Part shown: positions 1 to 6,620 of the stretch, piece by piece | How positions within the stretch are numbered: the stretch's first letter is position 1 | Layout of the letters: each line of letters starts with the position of its first letter | Assembly (NCBI GenBank): GCA_934632155.1 | Contig: CAKTXZ010000027.1 | Location: forward strand, 1-18,644 | Reading direction: 5' to 3' | Length of the DNA stretch: 18,644 bases | Origin: an uncultured Clostridia bacterium | Lineage (GTDB): Bacteria; Bacillota; Clostridia; Christensenellales; Aristaeellaceae | Made by a program: the position numbers and the translations under genes | The notes under the pieces: generated by a model | What the model saw: only the letters and a program-made list of their open reading frames with translations | Databases searched by the model: none | Told to the model about the DNA's origin: nothing

Positions 1-103
1 CCTGTAATCCACGGCAGCGACGCTCCGCGCGGTTTCTCCATCCGCGCCCAGCGCGCGCGGCGTAAGCCCACGAACAGCGCAAAAGCCTGTAATCCACGGC
101 AGC
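1..103. repeat. Imperfect direct repeat, two copies 85 bases apart
   Basis: An 18-base stretch starting CCTGTAATCCACGG occurs identically at 1-18 and 86-103, and the following dozen bases are also similar (GACGCTCCGCGC against ACCGCTCTGCGC). On the minus strand both copies can be read as a segment ending AAVDYR, preceded by a GE dipeptide, which suggests an old protein repeat of about 28 residues. The offset of 85 is not a multiple of three, so the copies lie in different frames. Confidence 0.5.
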
Positions 104-163
104 ACCGCTCTGCGCCAACGGCTCGCCGGTCAGCGCAGCTGCCACCCGCTTCCTTCGCGCCAT
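1..163 (-). pseudogene. Unrecognised repeat-containing ORF, partial at window edge, probably broken
   Basis: An ATG at 163 on the minus strand, preceded closely by AAAGGGGAGA, opens a frame beginning MARRKRVAAALTGEPLAQSG that runs off the window at position 1. The family is not recognised. Two similar segments, GEPLAQSGAAVDYR and GETARSVAAVDYR, can be read, but the second is in a different frame from the first, so the reading frame appears to have been shifted between the repeats. The ribosome site is only about three bases from the ATG, which is poor spacing. It could equally be non-coding repetitive sequence, and the call rests only on the repeat pattern. Confidence 0.25.
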
Positions 164-204
164 TCTCCCCTTTCGCTGCGGAAACAAAAAGTTCATTTCC
201 GGTA

Positions 205-233
205 TTGACAGGAATCTTCAGCTGTGTTATCAT
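205..233 (+). promoter_or_regulatory. Sigma-70/SigA promoter of the amino acid ABC operon
   Basis: The -35 box TTGACA (205-210) is separated by exactly 17 bases from a -10 box TATCAT (228-233). Transcription would start near 240, leaving a leader of about 100 bases before the ATG at 344. I see no riboswitch or T-box in that leader. Confidence 0.8.
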
Positions 234-343
234 GCTATCAATTCAGTGAAGTAAAGCGGTGAATTAAGCGCGACGGCACGCTGAATTGGGAAAGACACAA
301 CGCGGGCGCGGCAATGCGTCCAAGGAACCGGGAGGAACGAAGG

Positions 344-1138
344 ATGACGAAGCGGTGCGGAAGGCTTTGGGCGGCGATGACGGCGATGATTTTGCTGCTT
401 TGCGCGTTTGGCGCGGCGGCGGAGAACGCAAGCGACCGGCAGTATGTGCTGAGCAAGGGCGTGCTGGTCATCGGCGTGACGGAATTTGAGCCGATGGATT
501 ATCGCGATCAGGACAACGAATGGATCGGCTTTGACGCAGATCTGGCCAAGGCGTTTGCCGAAAGCCTCGGCGTGAAGGCGGAATTTGTCGAAATCGACTG
601 GGACAGCAAGGTGCTGGAGCTGAACGGACGCACGATCGACTGTGTGTGGAACGGCATGACGCTCACGCCCGAGGTGCTCGGCGCGATGGGCTGCTCCAAG
701 GCGTACCTGAACAACGCGCAGGTGGTGGTCGTGAAGGCGAGCGTTGCCGCGCAGTATCAGGATACAGACAGCCTCAAGGCGCTGGCCTTCGCGGTGGAAA
801 CGGGCAGCGCGGGCGAAAAGGAGGCCGCTGCGCTGGGGCTGAGTTACACGCCCGTGGCGTCGCAGGCGGACGCGCTGATGGAGGTCGCCGCCGGCACGTC
901 GGACGCTGCGATCATCGATTCCCTGATGGCGGCCGCCATGATCGGCGAGGGCACGAGCTACGCCAATCTGGCCTATACCGTCGCGCTCAGCAGCGAGGAA
1001 TATGGCGTCGGCTTCCGCGCCGCGTCCGATCTGCCCGACGCGCTCAACGCGTTTCTTGCCGCCGCGTATCAGGACGGCACGCTGACCGCGCTGGCCGAAA
1101 AATACGGCGTACAGGCCGCGCTCATCGCGCAGGAATAA
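344..1138 (+). CDS. Polar amino acid ABC transporter, substrate-binding protein (SBP family 3)
   Basis: A 264-residue extracytoplasmic binding protein that captures an amino acid for the permease and ATPase encoded next. An N-terminal hydrophobic signal (about residues 7-22) ends in GAAAEN. The mature part has the SBP_bac_3 layout: VLVIGVTEFEPMDYRD near the start, IGFDADLAKAFAESLGV, then IDCVWNGMTLTPE, the usual ligand-contact strand of the family. The start at 344 is chosen because GGGAGG lies 8 bases upstream; an upstream ATG at 314 has no such site. The only signal-peptide cysteine is in LLLC, not a proper lipobox, so it may be released or held differently from typical Gram-positive binding lipoproteins. 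The substrate cannot be named from sequence; cystine, glutamine and basic amino acids are all handled by this family. Confidence 0.9.
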   Translation: MTKRCGRLWAAMTAMILLLCAFGAAAENASDRQYVLSKGVLVIGVTEFEPMDYRDQDNEWIGFDADLAKAFAESLGVKAEFVEIDWDSKVLELNGRTIDCVWNGMTLTPEVLGAMGCSKAYLNNAQVVVVKASVAAQYQDTDSLKALAFAVETGSAGEKEAAALGLSYTPVASQADALMEVAAGTSDAAIIDSLMAAAMIGEGTSYANLAYTVALSSEEYGVGFRAASDLPDALNAFLAAAYQDGTLTALAEKYGVQAALIAQE

Positions 1139-1166
1139 GGCGCGACGGCGCAAGCGGAAGACAGGC

Positions 1167-1195
1167 GCGAAGGAGTCGGGCGCCGGCTCCTTCGC
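1167..1195 (+). other. Intercistronic hairpin between binding protein and permease
   Basis: Arms GCGAAGGAG (1167-1175) and CTCCTTCGC (1187-1195) pair perfectly, with a further CGG/CCG inside. No T-run follows, so it is not a classic terminator. It sits in the 185-base gap after the binding-protein gene, where such stems commonly protect the upstream mRNA and raise binding protein over membrane components; that role here is inferred. Confidence 0.6.
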
Positions 1196-1323
1196 CCCGT
1201 GCCGCGGCGGCTTTCCACCGGCTAATATGCCGAACGGGTGCGCCGCCTTACGGGCTGCAGGGAAACGGACAGGCGCGTTGGCTAAGCGTTTCCGGATTAT
1301 CCTATGGGAAAGCGGGTTTACAC

Positions 1324-2022
1324 ATGCAGGATTTATTCGCTCGCATCGCAGAGCAAATGCCCACGGTATTTCATTCGCTCAACGTCGGCTTTTTGCAGAC
1401 GCTGCGGCTTTTTTTTGTCACGCTGCTGGGCGCGCTGCCGCTGGGGCTGATGATTTCGCTGGGCTCGATGTCGCGCGTCGCGCCGCTCAAATGGCTCACG
1501 CGAATGTTCGTGGGGCTGATTCGCGGCACGCCGCTGATGATTCAGCTGCTGATTTTCTATTTTTTCCCCGGACTGGTGCTGGAAAGGAACATCTGGGGCA
1601 GCGGCGAACAGGGACGCTTCACCGCGGCGGCCATCGCCTTCATCATCAATTACGCCTGCTATTTTTCCGAAATTTATCGCGGCGGCATTCAAGGCATTCC
1701 GCAGGGGCAGGAGGAGGCCGGGCTGGTGCTGGGCATGACGCGCCGCCAGATTTTTTTCCATGTCAAGCTGCTGCAAATGGTCAAGCGCATCGTGCCGCCC
1801 CTTTCCAACGAGGTCATCACGCTGGTCAAGGATACCTCGCTTTCCCGCATCATCGCGCTGCAGGAAATCATCTGGGCGGGGCAATCCTTCCTCAAGGGCA
1901 GCCACGGCATTTCCGGCGCGATCTGGCCGCTGTTTTTCACCGGGTTCTACTATCTGGTTTGGAACGGCGTGGTTTCCTTCCTGCTTTCCCGGCTGGAGCG
2001 CAGGCTGGACTATTTCAAATGA
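1324..2022 (+). CDS. Polar amino acid ABC transporter, permease
   Basis: A 232-residue inner-membrane permease of the His/Glu/Gln/Arg type. The sequence from MQDLFARIAEQMP has about five hydrophobic segments, the RGTPLMIQLLIFYF stretch typical of these permeases, and the cytoplasmic EAA loop (EIYRGGIQGIPQGQEEAG), which contacts the ATPase. The end VSFLLSRLERRLDYFK is also typical. The frame stays open far upstream in another reading of the binding-protein gene, but the real start is the ATG at 1324 at the beginning of the conserved N-terminus. The ribosome site there (GGAAAGCGGG) is weak. It would pair as a homodimer with two copies of the ATPase encoded 15 bases downstream. Confidence 0.92.
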   Translation: MQDLFARIAEQMPTVFHSLNVGFLQTLRLFFVTLLGALPLGLMISLGSMSRVAPLKWLTRMFVGLIRGTPLMIQLLIFYFFPGLVLERNIWGSGEQGRFTAAAIAFIINYACYFSEIYRGGIQGIPQGQEEAGLVLGMTRRQIFFHVKLLQMVKRIVPPLSNEVITLVKDTSLSRIIALQEIIWAGQSFLKGSHGISGAIWPLFFTGFYYLVWNGVVSFLLSRLERRLDYFK

Positions 2023-2037
2023 AGGGGGCGAAGCACC

Positions 2038-2802
2038 ATGGCGATTCTGGAAGCGGAAAACATCGGCAAGCGCTTCGGCGGCACGCAGGTGCTGCGCGAT
2101 ATCGGCTTTTCGCTTGAAAAGGGCGAAGTGCTTTCGATCATCGGCTCCTCCGGCAGCGGAAAAACGACGCTGCTTCGCTGCCTGAATTTTCTGGAACGGC
2201 CGGACACGGGCGTAATTCGCGTAAAGGGCGAAACGCTCTTTGACGCGGCGGATCGCCGGACGCTGCGGGAGAGCAGCATCCGCAAAAACCGGCTGCATTT
2301 CGGCCTGGTATTTCAAAATTTCAACCTGTTTCCGCAATATACGGCGCTTGGCAACGTCATGCTGGCGCGCGAGCTGCTGGCCAGGGAAGCGCCGGATTAT
2401 CGCGCGAACCGCCAAAGCGTGCACGCGCAGCTTGAGGCGCAGGCGCGGGCGTTGCTGGCGAAGGTCGGCCTTTCGCACAAGGAAAGCGCCTACCCCTGCC
2501 AGCTTTCCGGCGGCCAGCAGCAGCGCGTAGCCATTGCCCGCGCGCTGGCGCTGAACCCGGATATTCTCTGCTTTGACGAGCCGACCTCGGCGTTGGATCC
2601 CATGCTGACGCAGGAGGTGCTTTCCGTCATGCGTTCGCTGGCCGCGGAAAAGCGCACCATGATCGTCGTAACCCACGAAATGGCCTTTGCCCGCGAGGTG
2701 GCCGACCGCGTCGCGTTCATGCAGGACGGCCTGATCGCCGTGAGCGGAACGCCGGACGAGGTGTTCCGCGACGAACGCGTCCGGGCGTTTTCCGGCGCAT
2801 AA
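2038..2802 (+). CDS. Polar amino acid ABC transporter, ATP-binding protein (GlnQ/HisP type)
   Basis: A 254-residue ATPase powering the importer. It has Walker A GSSGSGKTT (residues 36-44), the Q-loop in LVFQNFNLFPQ, the ABC signature LSGGQQQR, Walker B ILCFDEPTSALDP and the H-loop histidine in VTHEM, all in order and intact. The N-terminus (LEAENIGKRFGG) and length fit the amino acid class (TIGR/COG1126 type). AAGGGGGCG precedes the ATG by a few bases. It is the last gene of the operon; no T-tailed hairpin is evident right after it. Confidence 0.95.
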   Translation: MAILEAENIGKRFGGTQVLRDIGFSLEKGEVLSIIGSSGSGKTTLLRCLNFLERPDTGVIRVKGETLFDAADRRTLRESSIRKNRLHFGLVFQNFNLFPQYTALGNVMLARELLAREAPDYRANRQSVHAQLEAQARALLAKVGLSHKESAYPCQLSGGQQQRVAIARALALNPDILCFDEPTSALDPMLTQEVLSVMRSLAAEKRTMIVVTHEMAFAREVADRVAFMQDGLIAVSGTPDEVFRDERVRAFSGA

Positions 2803-2898
2803 AAACGAGCCGGCACGCCGCCCCGGAAGGAAAACCGGCGCGCCGGGAAGAACAATTTACGCAAGCGCGGGCAGCGCGGAAAGGCGGAGGAAAACGGC

Positions 2899-3104
2899 AT
2901 GCGGGAGCATTCCGGCACCGGCGCGCCGGGAATCGTCGTCCGGCGCATCGACAAAACCCGGGAGGCGGACGTCAGCCTGCCCAACGAGCCCTTCCGCCTG
3001 TTTGGCGCATGCTTCCTTCCTGCATCGACGGGTAATGCTCCTTTGAGGTGATACGCTATGCGCCGGAAAGCGTTACGGAAATGACCTTTCCCGACGAACG
3101 CTAT
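2899..3104 (+). pseudogene. GNAT acetyltransferase N-terminal fragment, frameshifted and truncated
   Basis: Translation from the ATG at 2899, preceded by GGAGG at 8 bases, gives VVRRIDKTREADVSLPNEPF followed by RLFG, which resembles the start of a Clostridia GNAT N-acetyltransferase family (recognised from memory of the pattern). The frame then stops at 3049. The homologous reading continues in another frame: MLPSCIDG, an in-frame TAA, CSFEVIRYAPESVTEMTFPDERY, ending near 3104. So there is one frameshift, one nonsense codon, and loss of the whole C-terminal acetyl-CoA-binding part. The first 50 codons could still be translated. It is inserted between the ABC operon and an inward-facing broken NUDIX gene. 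Confidence 0.6.
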
Positions 3105-3211
3105 ACGCCGGAAGGCTTGCGGCAGGAAGCGTCCGCTCCTTTGCGGGTTTATTCGCCGCGTCTTTTCTCCCGCGTCGCAAGAAAGGAAGCGTTCGTCCCT
3201 TCCCGAGCCGG

Positions 3212-3829
3212 TCAATCAAACAGCGTGGGCGCATCGGGGTGGTCAAGCGCCGCAAAGCACATCAAAAGCTGGTCGCGCGTGCACTTTTCGACGGCAAGCC
3301 GTTCCGGAATTTCTTCTCTGCCAAACAGCCCGATTCCGGTTGTTTCGATGTTCTCCTGAAACGCTCCGTATTCGTATTGGCACAGCACAAAAATTTTGAC
3401 AACGCCGTAGGCGTGGTTTGTCACATTATGCCTGCGCCAGTCCTGAACGGCTATCAGCCTTTGCGCCGTTACGGTGCAGCCCGTTTCCTCGCGCACCTCC
3501 TTTTCGGTGTTTGACGCGACGGATTGATCCACATCGCACCAGCCGCCGGGCAGCGCCCAAGCGTCGTTGTTTTCATGAACCAGCAAAAGCTTGCCCCCGA
3601 TAAAAACGGCGGCGCGCGTATCCACCTTCGGCGTCTGATAGCCCGCCTCGTTGCAGAAAAGGCCGTAAACCTTTTCAGCAGGAACGTCCGTTTTCGCGGC
3701 AAGCATTTCAGCGGCGATCCTCCTTAGTTCGGCGTAGCGTTCCCGGTCTTAGGGATCCTTTCCGCATTGCAGACCCGCCTGCGCGATACTCTGAATGCGA
3801 ATGGCAAAGTCAAGCCATGGGTCGTTCAT
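3212..3829 (-). pseudogene. NUDIX hydrolase with N-terminal Nudix_N domain, split by an in-frame TAA
   Basis: The full reading starts at ATG 3829 with MNDPWLDFAIRIQSIAQAGL, continues CGKDP, meets TAA at 3751-3749, then goes on in the same frame DRERYAELRRIAAEML into the catalytic domain. The normal residue there is probably Tyr (DPYDRERY), one base from TAA. The catalytic part (from the ATG at 3706, 164 residues) keeps LPGGW and the acidic KEVREETG core of the Nudix box, but the first Glu of the box is replaced (DVDQS). Proteins with this N-terminal domain hydrolyse nucleoside diphosphate derivatives such as ADP-ribose. Restart at 3706 would give a protein missing most of the N-terminal domain. 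It may be a recent nonsense mutant or an internally initiated short form. Confidence 0.75.
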
Positions 3830-3891
3830 GGTGGTTTCCGCCGTAAACGTTGTTTTATTCGCCCCAATTCGGCGTCCCGAAAAGCGCCTCG

Positions 3892-4340
3892 TCACCGGAT
3901 GCTCCTGAGCCCCTCGAACAGCTCGTCAAAGGATTTCATGCCCTTACACCGCCCAAACGACAGCTGCCGGTGATCGCCGAATTCCAGCAGGAAGCACTTG
4001 GCCAGCTCCTCCGCCGTCTGCTCCAGCGCCTGAAAAAACTGCCGGCAGGCAAAGCCGCTTGCAGGCGTTCCTTCCTCGAAAGCATGAATAATCAGCGATT
4101 CCGTGACCTGATCCAGCGGATACAGCTTGAGATGCATCAGCTCGTGCACGATCACTTCTTCAAGGTTTTCCTGCTTTGGATGGGCGTCATTGAGCATCAG
4201 CACGCCTTTTTATCGTCGCAATCGATCTTAAAATCCCCGGTTTTCGGCCATGCTTCGTCCTCCACAAGCTCGAGCTGAACGTCCCATGCCCATTCGACAG
4301 CCTTGGGGACGACCGCAGAAACCGAAGAACCATTTCTCAT
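3892..4340 (-). pseudogene. Zinc-metalloprotease-like HExxH protein, broken by a one-base frameshift
   Basis: Two overlapping frames together make one protein. The first, from about ATG 4340, reads through AVEWAWDVQLELVEDEAWP and KTGDFKIDCDDKKAC, and stops near 4200. The second continues MLMLNDAHPKQENLEEVIVH and ELMHLKLYPLDQVTESLI, ending LFEGLRSIR at 3892. Adding one base near 4203 restores KAxLMLND, so a single-base deletion separates the halves. HELMH is a zinc-binding HExxH motif, and the second half is similar to an uncharacterised small Clostridia family (about 150 residues). I know of no tested function. The stop lies 63 bases before the NUDIX start, so the two damaged genes may once have been co-transcribed. 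The true N-terminus is uncertain; an alternative reading extends to 4385. Confidence 0.65.
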
Positions 4341-4348
4341 GCAATTAC

Positions 4349-4407
4349 AATTACCCCGGATCGGAGGCAGGCAACGACGCGTCATTCCCGCCCAATCCGG
4401 GGTAATT
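4349..4407. repeat. 16-bp inverted repeat with 27-base spacer
   Basis: Left arm AATTACCCCGGATCGG (4349-4364) pairs with right arm CCAATCCGGGGTAATT (4392-4407) at 15 of 16 positions. It lies between the stop of the secreted HCxxC protein (4425) and the broken HExxH gene, so it could terminate the former. Neither strand has a clean T-run after the stem, so a small inverted-repeat element is equally possible. Confidence 0.6.
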
Positions 4408-4424
4408 TGTTAATGGAAAAATTT

Positions 4425-5705
4425 TTATTCCACCATCAGATACAGCGCCGTTCCCGTGGCCGTGACGATCAGCCTGCCATTTTCCAGCCGGTAGTCAGCC
4501 CGGCTCACCTGCCCGTTACAATCCACCCGCAGCAGCGTGCCGCCCGGCGCGCCGGCGGGCAAGGTCAGACGCATCGAATCGGGCCATGGCTGGGGCTTGC
4601 CGCTATAACTGTACGCAGCCGTGAACGCCCAGAGCACCTTCGCTTCCGCATCCCAGCCGTTTAGCTGTACCTTTTCCATCCCGAAGGGCAGGCTGAGGTC
4701 ACGCAGCACGACGCTGCCCCTGGGCTTATTGTAGCCGGTAGCAACGCCGATGATTTTGGAAAAGGCTTCCTCGCCGAACTTGCCGCAAATGGGGCATATC
4801 TGCCGGGGCTCGCCGTTCACGGTCACGGTCAGGAAGGTGCAGTCGACCGTTCCGCTCGTTTCACAATTGCGGCACTTGGCCGTATGCCCGTCCCGTTCGG
4901 GTCTCCACGCGCCGTACACATGCCGGATGCAGGCCGCGGGCGCGGGTCCTTCCGTGGGCTTCGCGGTTGGGAGGGCCGTGGGCTTCGCCGTCGGAACTTC
5001 TGTAGGTTTTTGTGTGGGGATCTCTGTGGGCTTTGCCGTCGGGAGGGCCGTGGGCTTCGCCGTAGGTGTTGCAGCGGGCGTTGCCGTAGCCAACGCAGGA
5101 ATTTCCTGCTGCGGCACAATCACCTCGTTGCACACCGAGCAATGCTTGCCCTCGGTCTTGCCGGCCACACCGGGCTTCGGCGCGACGGCGGGATCGACCA
5201 CCTCGGTGTGCGGCAGCTTCTCCACGTCCTGCTGCGCCAGAATCACCGCTCCGCATACAGAGCAGTGCGCTCCAATCGTTTTCCCCGGCTGGGTGCAAGT
5301 GGCAGGAACTTCGGGATCAACCACACGAGTATGTCCAGTGGGAGAGATGACATCCTGTTTTTTTGTCACATACTTACACAGTGGGCAATGTGTTCCATCC
5401 TTCAGGCCGCTGGATAAACAGGTGGCCGGAAACCCCTTGTCTATTTCTTCCATATGCTGTTCGCGACGAATCATTTCAGAATCCGTCGTGTCAGAATCAT
5501 CTTGATGGATGATAATCACTTGATGCGTAGTATAGTCATAATAACGATATATAATTCGATGCCAATTTTGGTCATCATCTCTTGTGCAATAATGGACTTT
5601 ATGTGGATTCTCAGTTGTCCAGGAATAGCCACATGCAGCCTGCGCCGAAAGTGGCGCAATCAGCAGCGCCAACAGACAAATCGCTGATAAGAATCTATTT
5701 TTCAT
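4425..5705 (-). CDS. Secreted HCxxC-repeat protein with Thr/Pro linker
   Basis: A 426-residue exported protein of unknown function. Signal peptide residues 1-23 (ends PLSAQA). Three repeats of about 40 residues follow, each with HCxxC (HCPLC near 106, HCSVC near 148 and 187) and a shared frame of C..PG.T.G.HCSVCG.VI..QQ; these suggest small metal-binding or disulphide modules and are common in Clostridia surface proteins. Residues about 205-258 are a Thr/Pro linker built of PTAKPTALPTAKPTE units, then two more CxxC pairs (KCRNC, ICPIC) and a C-terminal beta-rich region. No LPXTG or membrane anchor is seen. It starts within the stop of the upstream small gene (ATGA overlap), so the two are translationally coupled. 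The 5' quarter is clearly more AT-rich than the rest, suggesting a mosaic origin. Confidence 0.8.
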   Translation of the reverse strand: MKNRFLSAICLLALLIAPLSAQAACGYSWTTENPHKVHYCTRDDDQNWHRIIYRYYDYTTHQVIIIHQDDSDTTDSEMIRREQHMEEIDKGFPATCLSSGLKDGTHCPLCKYVTKKQDVISPTGHTRVVDPEVPATCTQPGKTIGAHCSVCGAVILAQQDVEKLPHTEVVDPAVAPKPGVAGKTEGKHCSVCNEVIVPQQEIPALATATPAATPTAKPTALPTAKPTEIPTQKPTEVPTAKPTALPTAKPTEGPAPAACIRHVYGAWRPERDGHTAKCRNCETSGTVDCTFLTVTVNGEPRQICPICGKFGEEAFSKIIGVATGYNKPRGSVVLRDLSLPFGMEKVQLNGWDAEAKVLWAFTAAYSYSGKPQPWPDSMRLTLPAGAPGGTLLRVDCNGQVSRADYRLENGRLIVTATGTALYLMVE

Positions 5706-5983
5706 TCCTCATCAACCCTCTTTTCCACAAACTCATAAAGCGTATGCCAATGCTCATTGACCTCATTTGCTGCTTTAATTTGAGAATACCGTCCGCTGCG
5801 TACTGCAGCGCAAAACCATACCCCTCTTTCAGGCCGTTCCCCCTTCGGAATGTCATTCCACGCCTTTCTGCCGAAAATCTGCCTGAGCGTGAAGCATCCC
5901 TTATTAGTCTCCTTCCTTCTCAGCCTTGTCTCATTCTTTTCAAGCATCTGCCCAGCCAACTGCAGGAATTGTTCTCTGTCCAT
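5702..5983 (-). CDS. Small DUF1413-like protein
   Basis: A 93-residue cytoplasmic protein. The ATG at 5983 is chosen because AGGAGGG lies 6 bases upstream; the upstream ATG at 6007 would put this ribosome site inside the coding region. The central segment CFTLRQIFGRKAWNDIPKGE then ERGVWFCAAVRSGRY resembles DUF1413 proteins (F.L..LF....W..L..GER...G..F...V), small Firmicutes proteins of unknown function that sometimes sit near mobile or toxin-antitoxin genes. The N-terminal third is charged and helical in character. It overlaps the secreted protein gene by four bases, an odd partnership of a cytoplasmic and an exported product. The family assignment is tentative. Confidence 0.65.
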   Translation of the reverse strand: MDREQFLQLAGQMLEKNETRLRRKETNKGCFTLRQIFGRKAWNDIPKGERPERGVWFCAAVRSGRYSQIKAANEVNEHWHTLYEFVEKRVDEE

Positions 5984-6071
5984 ATTATCCCTCCTAAAAT
6001 TACGCATTTGCGTATTGTTCTTCGATTACAGTTTGATTCGCCTTAGGCCGTCTATGAAAAGAGAGCGTAAA

Positions 6072-6094
6072 GACTATGCGTGCTGCGCATAGTC
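6072..6094 (-). terminator. Hairpin before the DUF1413-like gene, possible terminator
   Basis: Perfect 9-bp stem GACTATGCG/CGCATAGTC with a five-base loop. On the minus strand it is followed by TTTACGCTCTCTTTT, a broken T-tract. It would separate transcripts of the upstream leader and signal-peptide remnant from the 5983 gene, or attenuate read-through. Confidence 0.45.
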
Positions 6095-6208
6095 ATCCAT
6101 TCCGCTTACAGCACCTGCCGCTACCCTGTAAACCTGCGCCGTTCGCTCGCTTTCGCTTGTATTCGTGACTTTTCTCCCTTCAAGGTTATTTGAAACGCGA
6201 CGCATCAT
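6074..6208 (-). CDS. Possible 44-residue ORF, unrecognised
   Basis: From ATG 6208 (MMRRVSNNLEGRKVTN...) the frame ends ...QVYRVAAGAVSGMDDYAQHA with TAG at 6076-6074, inside the hairpin at 6072-6094. It overlaps the 3' end of the signal-peptide remnant by 23 bases in another frame, so it might be the shifted continuation of that gene. No ribosome site is visible. The GC-rich codon use differs from the AT-rich sequence just upstream. It could be chance; no family is recognised. Confidence 0.2.
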   Translation of the reverse strand: MMRRVSNNLEGRKVTNTSESERTAQVYRVAAGAVSGMDDYAQHA

Positions 6209-6399
6209 GCAAACGCATTGTACAACCATTGCTTGTAGCACTATTTCGTTCTAGCTTTGTTTCCTTAGCAAAGACTTCTTCTTTTGTATCGCCAAATTCT
6301 ATACCGCTGCGCAAAGGAAAAGAGGTATCTGCCTCTGCGCAACATACTGAAAAACCTAAGATTACCAAAGCCAAAAGCAATAATGAAAATTTTTTTCAC
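6186..6399 (-). pseudogene. Short secreted-protein gene, out of frame at an A7 tract
   Basis: The expected start is GTG 6399, with GAGG 11 bases upstream, but the seven A residues (minus strand, opposite 6396-6390) put it out of frame. With six the product would read VKKFSLLLLALVILGFSVCC, then AEADTSFPLRSGIEFGDTKE, a clear signal peptide plus a short mature part ending ...MRLHDASRFK. A TTG at 6380 opens the same frame but would lose the charged N-terminus. The mature piece is only about 45 residues, so the C-terminus is probably missing as well. The family is not identified. This may be a decayed gene, or a phase-variable one controlled by the A-tract. Confidence 0.5.
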
Positions 6400-6449
6400 T
6401 TTGTTGTCTTCCTCATAGTATTTGGAATAGTACATGGTTGACTTTCGGA

Positions 6450-6530
6450 TTATGCGAATAGCGATTCAATTATTTTTTTTACAAATCCACTTTCACCTCC
6501 TTTTTGATTAATTTCAGTTGTCCCAGGCAT
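6450..6530 (-). CDS. Possible 26-residue peptide in the divergent leader
   Basis: ATG 6530 opens MPGTTEINQKGGESG followed by FVKKIIESLFA, whose end could form a short amphipathic helix. It lies downstream of a near-consensus promoter and of AGGAGGTGA, but that ribosome site is 18 bases away, too far for normal use. An overlapping upstream mini-ORF (6570-6514, MTVDYEEVKIKEQYAWDN) ends within it, and a 9-residue one (6596-6567) overlaps that by ATGA. A leader peptide, signalling peptide or chance are all possible. Confidence 0.2.
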   Translation of the reverse strand: MPGTTEINQKGGESGFVKKIIESLFA

Positions 6531-6620
6531 ATTGTTCTTTTATTTTCACCTCCTCGTAATCCACTGTCATTTCTCTTCCACTGTGATAAAATTCACCTTC
6601 CGTCTATGAAAGTCATAATA

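Noticed and set aside
230..1153. Long minus-strand open frame opposite the binding-protein gene
   Set aside because: Arg/His-rich shadow of a high-GC gene; the plus strand has the promoter, ribosome site and family motifs.
2803..2898. Palindromic GGCGCGCC sites after the ABC operon as a terminator
   Set aside because: The palindromes are short, GC-only, and lack a following T-run.
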